From Staphylotrichum longicolle (Eukaryota; Ascomycota; Sordariomycetes; Sordariales; Chaetomiaceae): a stretch of DNA of 64,000 bases. Where the stretch lies: the NCBI GenBank assembly GCA_019096155.1, contig JAHCVI010000001.1, forward strand, positions 14,719,243 to 14,783,242, read 5' to 3'. Shown here in pieces: positions 10,909 to 21,180 of this stretch. Within the stretch, counting starts at the first letter, position 1, and every line of letters starts with the position of its first letter. The notes under the pieces are model-generated. The model ran no database searches. It was not told where the DNA came from and saw only the letters and a list, made by a program, of their open reading frames with translations. Position numbers and translations under genes: made by a program.

Positions 10909-13900
10909 ATGGGGTGTTTTCCCAAGGATAACCCTGCTTCTGACCTTCGCCGCTCGGCGCTCACTCCTTCGGCCACCTCCAACCTCCCAGAGCCGGCGGT
11001 ATGCCACAGATCATTCAATTCCTGCTGCCTGTAGCAACCCGAACAAACCAGGGGGACTAACGGCTTCAACTCTCTATAGGCAACCTGCAACGGCGATTTC
11101 GAGCCCCTCGCACACATCGATAAGAGAGCCCTCCGACGCCGAAACACGTCCCTGTCGTTTATTCAGAACAGACTCAGTCGCTTGAGTGGTAGTTCCTCTG
11201 CGAGGAGCATCGCATCGTCAAGCGACACAAGGGGTCCTCTCGGCCTAACACTGCTCCACGAGCCTTCGGAGCCTCGGATTGATTTCATATTTGTGCGTTC
11301 ACTTCCCGAAACAACTGGCAGAAAGACGTGGAACGTGTCAAGACTAAAAGCTCATTCCCAGGTCCATGGGTTGTTCGGAGGATCAAGGAAGACATGGAGC
11401 TACTCGCCAGAGCCAGGCATGTTCTGGCCCAAAGAGTGGCTTCCAAACGAATCCGGTTTCAGGCATGTTCGACTGCACAGTTACGGCTACAACTCGGAGT
11501 GGTCAGGAAAGGAGAGCTTCTTGACGATACATGATTTTGCCCAAGCACTGATTGCCGATATTTACAACTCCCCGGATCTCCGCAAAAATGGCAATGTAGG
11601 CACGCAGCCCTCCCTGTCGACTGCCATCTTCTAACCAGTAGTAGACACCAATCGTCTTTGTCGCGCATAGCATGGGAGGGCTGGTCGTCAAGAAGGTACA
11701 ACCAGGAACACTTTCCCTCTGGGCGGAATTATTGACCCGTCAAAGGCACGGTGAATTGATGAGCATTCTGCTAACGTTGTTAGGCGTACCTACTGGCTAC
11801 CACAAACCCGACTTACAAGGCCGTTGCACAGCGAATCCATACAATGTTTTTCCTGGGAACACCCCATCGCGGCGCTGATTCTGTTCAAGTTGCACGGATT
11901 GTACGATACTCGGCTGGACATGGTAGCAAGGCCTATGTCGATGACTTGATCCCAGGGAGCGGCGCGCTGAATGTTGGTTATCCCAGACGTGGCGTTTTCA
12001 CAACCTACCTTACCTTGCCTTACTTATCTCACGTCTCTAACTCGCGATACAGCAAATAAATGACGAGTTCCGTCACGTCTGCAGCAATATTCGTCTCTGG
12101 TCCTTCTTTGAAGGGGTGCCTACGACTTTTGGCCCCATCTCCTCACTTGTCGTGGATAAAGAGTCGGCAATCCTTGGTGTGTTGCTTTCCAGACCTTACT
12201 AGGTACCCACGCTTAGCATTCAAGTTTTCGCAATCTGACATGTATACAGGGCTTCCTGGGGAGCATATCCAGTACATGGAAGCAAATCACCGCCGGATTT
12301 GCAAGTTTGAAAGCCCCATGTGCCCAAATTACCTCATCTTGCAAAGAGCCTTTGTCACCACCATCGAAGAGCTGGAGGCAGATAATGGCGGGTGGACCCA
12401 TCTGCATTGACTGTCACAACGTCCGCTAATGCAACACCAGGCTCGTTTCAAGGCCGTGACGAGTACAAGGAACAGATGAAACAGATTTCTGCCTTCCTTC
12501 GGGTGGAACACAGGCCTGACGCTACTCTTCTCGCCATCAACGAGAAACAGCATCAAGGGTCTTGTCAGTGGCTCACCACCGACGAAACTTTCCAGCAGTG
12601 GCTTCATGACGACCGTGATACTGGCGATCTCTTCCAACAGAAGTTTCCACTTTCAAACAAAGAAGATGTCAAGCTTTTATGGCTGACTGGTCGGCCGGGC
12701 ACTGGAAAATCAGTGGCGTCAGGTCATGTCGTCCGATACCTGGAAGCTTGCAATTTCGACTGCAGCTACTACTTCTTCAAACACAGCGACAAAGCCGGAT
12801 TGACAATTTCGGCACTACTTTACTCCCTCGCCTTTCAAATGGCCGAATCCAGCTTTGAGGTTCGGCGCGCCATCGTCTCCATGATCGAGGATGGTGTGGG
12901 AGTGAGCCACGGCGACTATCACATGCTGTGGAACAAACTTTTTGTCGACCGCATCTTCAAACTGGAGTCACTGAAGTCTCAAGTTTGGGTCATAGATGCG
13001 GTCGACGAATGCTCAAGCACCGGTGTACCCTCGCTGGTTGCGATGCTGTCGAAGTTGGGTCGCACCACTCCGATTCGCGTGTTCCTCACAAGCCGGCCGG
13101 GCGGGCAACTGGAACGACTATTGGTGCAGGAACGAGTCCCACTCAAGGAGCTGAGCACCGGGCAGACTGGTTCTTTGGCCGATATCGAAGGCTTCTTGCA
13201 AGCCAAATGCCCCCAGATCCGCGACAATGAGTCCTTCAAGGCTTTCCTCACAGATGTGCTGTCCAAATCTAATGGCATCTTCCTCTGGGCCTCGCTCATT
13301 GTGTCTAGATTGGAAAACATCTACAGCGTGGAGGACATGCAGGAGACCCTGCAAGCCATACCTTCAGAAATGGACGGGTTTTACTCTCGCATCGCTGATT
13401 CGATTCTCGCATCACCAAGCTCCGACCTCGCAAGGTGTATCCTGAAATGGGTCATTTGCTCGCCAAGACCCCTCACTACTGATGAGCTCATGGAGGCTGT
13501 GAAGCTCGACATCGACCGTACTTTGACGGCGTCTTCTGGGCAGCTGGAAACCATCACCGGGCATCTCATCTTTGTGGACAGCCACTCTCGGGTCCACGTT
13601 ACCCACCAGACAACGTCAAGTTTCTTAACCCGGCCACGAGATGGACTGTGGATCGATCGTGCCACAGCCCATTCCAGAATCGCTGAGGTCTGCCTCGCGA
13701 CACTCTGCGGAAATGAATTCGCACCACCACGAACCCGCCGAGCGGCCAGTTCCGTGGCCAAAAAGAGCGCCAGTCCGTTGGCTTCTTACGCGGCGACGGA
13801 ATTCGGATACCATCTGGTGCACAGCTCTTCCTCAATTCACTCGCTTCTCATCCAGCTTCACACCTTTCTGCGCTCCAATGTTCTTACATGGATCCAGAAA

Positions 13901-16270
13901 TTGGCCGAAACAGGCCATCTCTCTGTCCTCCAGCAGACATCCTCGAGGCTGAAAGCCTACTTGGCTCGGCGAGCAAAGTACTATCCACCGGTCAGCGTGG
14001 AAGTGCAAACTGTGTCAGCATGGGTGAACGATATCCACCACCTGGTCGCGGCTTTCCACTCCGTCCTTCTCGCCTCGCCGTCATCGATCCATTTCCTTGT
14101 CCCCCATCTCTGCCCGGCGACCTCAATCATTCGGCAGCTTTTTGCAAAACCTACCAAACGTTTGCAGATTACAGGGGCTTTGGACGAGGATTGGAGTGAT
14201 AGACTCACCTCCTATCTCTTCTCAGAGGAAGTTACGTCCGTCGCTTGTTGTGACCGTCTTCTGGCTGTTGGCCTGAGGAGTGGGGACATTCGAATTTACG
14301 ACACAGCGGGTTTTGGCACCTTCGAGTCAGTCGGTACAGTTTCCCATGGGCAGAAGCCACGGCATTTGGCGTTTGACCCATCTTCTTCGCGGTTGATATC
14401 CTGTAGCTTCCGAAAGGTGCGACTTTGGGATGTCCGCCGATCAAAGGAGCTATCATTTCCCTGTCGTTGGACTCAAGACCTTAACTTTACCCCGGAAGAG
14501 GTACTGTTTGACAGGGAACGGGACTCGATACTCCTCTCGGACCCAAAGACGTGCACGATCATCACACTTCGGGCGACAGACGGCTCCCGAGAGGAGACTG
14601 CTCTTCTTCAGTCCTCACCTGATTCTGATTCCTCCGACGGTGAGGAGCAACTCGGATCTTGGGGGGCTGCAGAACGTATTCGGTTTGGCGTTTCGCAGAA
14701 GCTCGTTGCCTTGTCATACCGCAGCTCACTGATTGCCATCTGGGATTTGGAGGCCGTGGAAAAGATTGGCAACTTTGAGAGGGAAGGTTACATTACTCCT
14801 GGGCCCCCGGCATCCGACATGGTGTTCAACCCGATCCCCGAACTCGAGCTTCTCGCTATCTCATACAAAGACGGAAACCTCGTTCTCTGCAATCCCTGGA
14901 CACTGGAACAGACCGCTCAGTACCGTCTCGAGTGCACTTTTGTTCTCATGGCCAGTACTTCTGATGGCCGTGTTCTTGCTGGGGGTGCTGAGGATGGTCT
15001 GATTCATCTCTTCCTCTTTGAGACCTTGCAGCCACTTTACCGCGTCAAACCGCCTAATGACATCTATCAACTGCGCGGGCTCGTGTTCTCTGCAGACAAC
15101 CTTCGCTTTTTCGAGATTCGGGAACAATGCTGTAATGTTTGGGAGCCTCTGGTGTTGGTGCCAAAGGACAGAGCCGATGACAGCTCGTCTGAGCCTCAGA
15201 GTGAAGAGGTCGCGTCACAGGAGGCGGGATCTTCCTCCTCGCCACATGCATTTCAGTGGCGTCAAGCCGTTGCCATTACACAAGCGACAGAGCGCGAGCT
15301 GTTTTTCGTTGGGAGACACGACGGGACAATTGACGTTTGCAACGGGCATACGGGGGACTCCATCAAGAAGCTGCGCCTTCATCGCGGGTCTGCTCGCATC
15401 AAACACATGGGTTGGAGCGACGTCAGCAATATCCTGCTCACCGTCGACGACAACAACCGTACTGTCGTCACGCATCTGGCATTCAAGGGGCAGAGCAAAG
15501 AACCGGATGCCACGAGTGTCTTGGATTATCGTGGACCAGGGGCTGTTCGCCAAGCGCTGTTGAGCCCCGATGCCGCCTCTGTCATCCTCCGGAGTGACTC
15601 GCAGCTGAGACTCATTTCTATTAATGGAACGTCAACAATATCCGAGGTGGACATGTCAGTGAGCTTCTGCACGACCCACCCGTCCAATCCCTCGCTGCTA
15701 GTCGCGGTTCAAACCGAGCGCGTTCATCTCCTCGACTGGGTCACTCTCAGCAAACTCTCACCTGACGAAGGAATTCCTGTTGCTGCTTTGCACGCCTCAC
15801 CGAGCCAGTCAGGCATGAAAGTCAACTGGTATAGCCGCTCGGGCTCGCCCTACCTTGTCCGGACCGTCGGGTCACCAGAGTTTCAAACGACCAGCTTTGC
15901 GGCATTCGATGCGTCCAAGCTGGTTGCGGACACCAAAGAGGTTGACTTGCAGGTGCGCGTGTTGCACAAGGTGCATGTGCGAGCAGTCGTGGGCGTTCTC
16001 AAGTCGTCGTTGTACTTCCTTGACGCCACGGGATGGGTGTGCTCGGTCGGGCTCAAGAACCTGCGCCTCGCCGCTCACTACACGCGGCATTTCTTCATTC
16101 CACCAACGTGGTATATGGGGGGCGATGTCGTTATTGGAATGGTTTCGAAGACAGCGGTTGTATTTGCGAGAGGCGAGCGCTTGATTGTGTTTCATGGCTT
16201 TTTGGAGTTTGAAGAGAAGGTGTTGTTGGGGGACGGGGCTGCACTTACCCTCCAACCGAAAGATGGTTAA
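10909..16270 (+). CDS. NLR-type STAND protein: alpha/beta-hydrolase, NACHT, beta-propeller
   Basis: Exons fit at 10909-10998, 11080-11292, 11362-11595, 11645-11695, 11784-11972, 12053-12176, 12250-12391 and 12441-16270, about 1,624 residues. The N-terminus MGCFPK resembles an N-myristoylation/palmitoylation signal. Next comes a DUF676-type hydrolase: FVHGLFGGSRKTW (oxyanion region), FVAHSMGGLVVKK (nucleophile Ser), FFLGTPHRGAD and MEANHRRICKF (likely His). NACHT follows, with Walker A GRPGTGKS, Walker B VWVIDAVDEC and FLTSRPGG, then a winged-helix stretch and degenerate WD/beta-propeller repeats (for example KVRLWDVRR, LIAIWDLEAV). Such fungal NLRs act in nonself recognition and programmed cell death. 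The 3.8-kb last exon is uninterrupted. The intron 12392-12440 (GTGGAC...CCAG) joins the exons one base out of phase, so either a one-base lesion lies there or the real junction differs. Confidence 0.8.
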
Positions 16271-16865
16271 GAAGGGGGAGGGAATGGAAACAGAATGAAC
16301 CAGCATGTCGATTCTGGCAGTATGGTCTTGATTTCCGGTTGTTTCCTGGGCTATATGGAACACTGGTTAAAAAACAGCGACTATGCGAGGTGATGGCGAA
16401 CGGGCTGGAGTATCAAACAGGGGTCTTGATGAACCTACATACTGATCAACGACTGGTTGCTCTGGTTCGATGTTATGTTACGAGAGTTCCTCTCTGGTAA
16501 ATGCAGACTTTCAGCGGGGTACGATAAAAAAGCAGTTACCCATCTACTACGCATTTAAGATCTCCTCATTGTGACCGAAGCTGCTCTGGTTGTTCTTGCA
16601 GAGATGTCTACTTGTTGGATGAACATCGTGGCCCCCACATGCGTTTGTTGGTTGGGAGGTGTTGGCCCATGGTTACATGCTTTTGCAAATTGGTGACCAC
16701 TAAGCGCGCCTCCTCCCCCTGCTCTTTGCTTTCTCCGCACGAAAAGACCTCGGAACTTGCTCGCGACGCATGGCAAGACGATCTTCCCGATCACCTTTTC
16801 ATTCCAGCCTGCAATTCCCCCCTTCTTATTAAACTTTGTACTTCAACTGCTTCCATTTAGTTGCG
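16271..16865. other. Intergenic stretch between NLR and MFS genes
   Basis: Probably the NLR 3' UTR followed by the MFS promoter and a pyrimidine-rich leader (around 16700-16860). No gene seen. Confidence 0.5.
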
Positions 16866-18662
16866 ATGTCAAATCCGGGACCATCTCTTAGCATGAACGA
16901 TGCGAACGTCAAAGCGAGAGATGAGGGTGAAGTGACTGACAGCACCCCACAACCGATGGTTCAAACTTATGCCAGAAGTGAAGAGCCACCGTTCTCCATC
17001 TTCACCCATCGGGAAAAGAAATGGATATCATATGTGGCTTCATTTGGCGCCATGTTTTCCACCCTCAGCAGTTACATCTACTTCCCCGCCCTTGTTCCAA
17101 TGGCGGTGGATCTAGGGGTATCCGTGTCATTGATCAACCTAACCGTCACATCATACATGATCATGGCGGGTGTTGCGCCCGCGTTTATGGGAGACTTGGC
17201 CGACCAAGGTGGTCGAAGGCCGGCATACATTTTAATGTTCGTCTTGGTTGTGGCGTCCAACATTGGGCTTGCGTTGCAGCATTCGTACGCGGTCTTGTTT
17301 GTATTAAGGATGGTTCAGAGCGCGGGGGCATCGGGTGAGTCGTCTTCCCCCCGATCTCTCATAAATGAACGAGGAATTTCTTCGACTGACCACTCCATAG
17401 GCTCATACGGCGCAGCGTATGGCATTGTGGCGGATATTACAACCATTGCTGAGCGCGGGTCCTACGTCGGGACATTGATCTTCTTGTAAGTCAACCTGTT
17501 GGATAACTCAACCACACCATGTTCTAACAATATGAATAGCGGGGGCGCTGCGCCCAGCTTCGGGCCCGTCATCGCCGGTGTTCTGACGGAGGAACTCGGC
17601 TGGCGCTGGATCTTTTGGTTTCTCGTCATCCTCACCGGAACCTACCTCATTGTTGTGATCTTCCTCCTGCCCGAGACGCAGCGCAAGCTTGTGGGCAATG
17701 GTAGCATCGCAACAAAAGGTCTCCACAAAAGCCTGTTCGACCTCTTGCTCAGGAACAGAAAGGCAGAACCCGGGCAGCCCTTGGCAACCGAGGGTGACAG
17801 GACAAAACGGAGGAGCTGCCACTTCCCCAATCCGTTCAAATGCGTTCCCATGCTGTTCAGGAAAGGGAATCTGACAGTCATCATCATTGGCTCCATAACT
17901 TACACGGTCAAGATGACGTTGCAGATGTCGCTTGCAGCGCAGTGCATCGATATTTACCACCTGGATTATCTACAAGCCGGTCTCATCTATCTACCCTCTG
18001 GTGTTGGAGGCGCATTGGCTGCGTACAGCACAGGCAAGCTTCTCGACTGGAACCTCAAACGATTCACAACTCGGCATGGACGGGAAGGGGGATACCGTCG
18101 CGGGGATGATATCTCCGACTTTCCCATCGAGCAAGCACGCTTTGCGGGCATCTACACGCTAATTACCATTAGCGCAGTTGGCACCGCAGCTTATGGCGTG
18201 GTTCTCAACGAGAGGACGGTGAGCTTAGCCCGCACCGGGTCGCCAAGGGCGCCGAGACATGTGCTGACCTTCCTCTAGCACATCGCTGCTCCACTCGTGA
18301 TGCAGTTCATCACCGGCGCCACAACATCAAGCTTGTTCACGGTATGTTCACCATCACTCCCATCGGCCTCACGCTACTGACCACGTCCACAGCTCTGCGG
18401 AACTCTCTTGACTGATCTCAACCCACATGCATCGGCAACCGTGCAGGCATCGTACAACCTGGTGAGATGCATCATGGCAGGTATTGGCATTGCAGTTCAG
18501 CAGCCACTTGCGAACGCAGCTGGGTCGGGTTGTTGTTTTGGTGTGTTTGCCATCGTGATGCTCCTTGCGCTGCCCCTTTCGGGTTTGGCCAAGAGGTGTG
18601 GTTTGAGATGGAGAAAGGAAAGGATCAGCGCGAAGACCCCTGAAAAGGTTAGCCACGTCTGA
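16866..18662 (+). CDS. MFS transporter, DHA1 drug:H+ antiporter type
   Basis: Five exons fit: 16866-17334, 17401-17485, 17540-18218, 18279-18341 and 18393-18662, giving 521 residues. A hydrophilic N-terminal tail precedes TM1 (WISYVASFGAMFSTLSSYIYFP). The MFS loop 2-3 motif appears as GDLADQGGRRPAY, and the antiporter motif C region in TM5 as GGAAPSFGPVIAGVL. A long charged central loop and six more hydrophobic segments follow, ending SGLAKRCGLRWRKER. The pattern is that of 12-TM proton-coupled multidrug or metabolite exporters in the plasma membrane. The first intron is 66 nt with no in-frame stop, so an intron-retained form would stay in frame. The substrate cannot be told from sequence. 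Confidence 0.88.
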
Positions 18663-18812
18663 CATTGACGTCTGACGGCAGGATTGAACCATTGTTACAC
18701 CGCATGCATGCCATGCCTCAGGGGTTTGGGCTGACGCGCCTCCTCGGCATTGAAATGACGACCCAATCCCTCGGGATCCTTCCATTCAGCAACCTCCAAA
18801 GATGCATTCGAG

Positions 18813-20168
18813 ATGAAGTTCTTGCCCGTGGCCATGGTACGGCGGGTGCGTCGCCCCGCGCGTCGTGTCAGAATTATCCTCAAAGGTGCCGGGCTAGTGC
18901 TTGTGTTGTGCATCCTCGAAGCGCTGCTGCATGAGTACATGCACAGCATCCCGCGTCCGGCCCAGGACCTCGACGCCCCGTTCTCAACGCAATGTCAAGA
19001 CCCGCGCATGGCGGCATCCCAGCCCCGCGAGAACGCTGCTCTGGTCATGCTCGCCCGCAACTCCGAGAGAGATGAGGCGCGCAAGACGATCCAGAACATC
19101 GAGGCCCAGTTCAATCAGTGGTTCAACTACCCCGTCGTCTTCCTCAACAACGAACCCTGGGACCCCGATTTCATCCGCGAGCTCAACGCCTCCGTCAGCG
19201 GCAACGCCATCTTTGACACCATCCCCGCGAAGGACTGGTCCTACCCCCCTTGGGTGGACCCGGCCGCCGCGCGCCAGTCCATGGCTCAGCAAGCCACCAC
19301 CAACGTCTGGAACGGCGGCAAAGAGTCCTACCACCACATGTGCCGCTTCTACTCGGGCACATTCTACACCCTCCCCGCCCTGGCCCCCTTCAAATGGTAC
19401 TGGCGCCTCGAGCCCGGCGTGCGGTACACCTGCGCCATCACGTACGACCCCTTCGCGGCCATGGCCCGCCACGGCAAAACCTACGGCTTCACCATCGCCC
19501 TGTGGGAAGAGCCAGCCACCTGCCCGAGTCTCTTCCGCGCGGTCGACGACTTCCGCCGCGCGCACGCCCTGCCCCAAACACCCAACTGGAACGCCCTCCT
19601 CACCACCAACAGCGGCGACACCCCGTGGTACCTACGTCCCTACCCCCTCCGCAAACTCGCCGCCCTGCTCGGCGCAGCCCACACCTCCCGCGCGGGCGAC
19701 CGCTGGAACCTGTGCCACTACTGGTCCAACTTTGAGATTGCCGACCTCGACTTCTTCCGCGGGCCCCAATACCAGGCCCTCTTCAAACACCTCGACCGCA
19801 CGGGCGGGTTCTACCACGAGCGGTGGGGCGACGCCCCCGTGCACTCGCTCGCGGTGCACCTGCTCCTCCCGCCGGGACAGCTCCACCACTTTTCCGACAT
19901 TGGGTACCACCACGAGCCGTTCTTCCAGTGTCCCGGGAATGCGCCCGGGGAGGGGCAGTTGCCGGGCAATGAGGCGCTGGGAGGGGAGGAGTGGTCGGCG
20001 GAGAGCGAAGGGGCGATTGGATGCCGGTGTCAGTGTGCGGATCAGAGGAGGAGGAATAACCGGGGGATTTGTCTGGACCGGATGCAACGGCCGGCGGCGC
20101 TTCATCGGACGGGGTGGTGGGCGCGGTGGAGGGGGAGGTATCCGTATACGATCAACATACCGGAATGA
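18813..20168 (+). CDS. GT15 alpha-1,2-mannosyltransferase (KRE2/KTR family)
   Basis: A single exon encodes 451 residues. A short cytoplasmic basic tail (VRRVRRPARRVR) is followed by a type II signal-anchor (GAGLVLVLCILEALL), placing the enzyme in the Golgi. The luminal domain has the GT15 signatures ALVMLARNSE, PVVFLNNEPWD, YHHMCRFYSGTFY, FKWYWRLEPGV, the NLCHYWSNFEIADLDFFR block that contains the presumed catalytic Glu, and GGFYHERWGDAPVHSLAVHL. A Cys-rich tail (GCRCQC, ICLDRM) matches the family's usual end. Members transfer mannose from GDP-mannose to O- and N-linked glycans of secreted and cell-wall proteins. The coding sequence is strongly C-ending at third positions and shows no break. 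Confidence 0.93.
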   Translation: MKFLPVAMVRRVRRPARRVRIILKGAGLVLVLCILEALLHEYMHSIPRPAQDLDAPFSTQCQDPRMAASQPRENAALVMLARNSERDEARKTIQNIEAQFNQWFNYPVVFLNNEPWDPDFIRELNASVSGNAIFDTIPAKDWSYPPWVDPAAARQSMAQQATTNVWNGGKESYHHMCRFYSGTFYTLPALAPFKWYWRLEPGVRYTCAITYDPFAAMARHGKTYGFTIALWEEPATCPSLFRAVDDFRRAHALPQTPNWNALLTTNSGDTPWYLRPYPLRKLAALLGAAHTSRAGDRWNLCHYWSNFEIADLDFFRGPQYQALFKHLDRTGGFYHERWGDAPVHSLAVHLLLPPGQLHHFSDIGYHHEPFFQCPGNAPGEGQLPGNEALGGEEWSAESEGAIGCRCQCADQRRRNNRGICLDRMQRPAALHRTGWWARWRGRYPYTINIPE

Positions 20169-21180
20169 GAAGGGATGAGTTGGTTGTTTTCTTGAGAAAA
20201 GTCCAGCGGACTGCTTTCGATCAGGACAGTGTCTGCATGGTCTGGTAGAAGGCCGATTTTGATACTTGCTAGTCTGAACGAATGTCGACCACGCCATCAA
20301 GCCGGATGCCTGGAAGTCACGGAGATCTGAGGGAGCATGTGCAAGCTCAGGAGCACGGTATCTTGTCGTTGGCTCCTTCTCTCCTCGCCCCGAACTATCT
20401 CTCCCCTTGCAGTTGCACCAACGCTGGCATTCCCAACAGTCACGGCTCCAAGGGAACCTTGTGAACCCAGCAGCATCGGGTAAGTGGCAACCAGTCAAAT
20501 GACGCATGGCGCTAACGTTGTCCTCTCGGATGCCAGGCTTGCCAGGCTAGCCAGGGCGCAGACTCTCTCGCTTCGCCCCAATCAACTCCTTGTTTCCCCA
20601 CCCCTCCACCTCCACAGGCCTGCTGCATTGACAACAGGGATATGCGATCAAAGACACAGCGAGACAGTCAAGCCGCTTCGCGCCATTTCCATGGCTCTTT
20701 CGAACCAGCTGGAAGCCTGGAATCGCTGACGGGAACATGAAGAATTGAATTCGCAGGTACACCCTGATGTATTAAAGGCATTTAACATTAGGACCGCTGC
20801 TACAATTGTCACGTCTTTTCTCGAGGGACTTGATCAATGGAAGAAGACCAGTTGGCACCCCGGCTTGGCTGATGTTCAGCTGTCGGAGAACCCGAGTGAG
20901 GGAGCCGAAGTGCGGTGGCTTGCAGCCAGCCAACGGGCGACGCTAACCACGTCCAGGCGCGCAAGGCTCTCGCAGTGGTTGAGCCGATATATCATGGACA
21001 GAATGTCATCAGGCTTCCCTAGGAGGAATGCCGCAATAATCTCAGCTTTTGTCTGCCTCAACAAGATGCCAATTGACAGTCAAGTCTAGAGGAATCTGTC
21101 GCTACTGTCAGGTACCTAAGCCTACCTACCTCAGCCGAGCCCGACGGGTGCACCTGACCTTACCTTGGCAACACAGGTCC
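20169..21180. other. Intergenic stretch with recurrent TACCT motif
   Basis: No gene supported. The last ~75 bases contain GGTACCTAAGCCTACCTACC (about 21111-21130) and a CTTACCTTGG box just before the next gene's start; the same motif family occurs in other promoters of the window. Confidence 0.45.

Noticed and set aside
18901..20178. 425-codon second plus-strand frame over the GT15 gene
   Set aside because: Composition is almost only Ser/Pro/Thr/Arg, as expected for a +1 frame of a C-ending gene.
21100..21130. TACCT repeats considered as telomere-like or CRISPR-like arrays
   Set aside because: Too few and irregular units, no spacers, and the sequence differs from the fungal telomere repeat TTAGGG.
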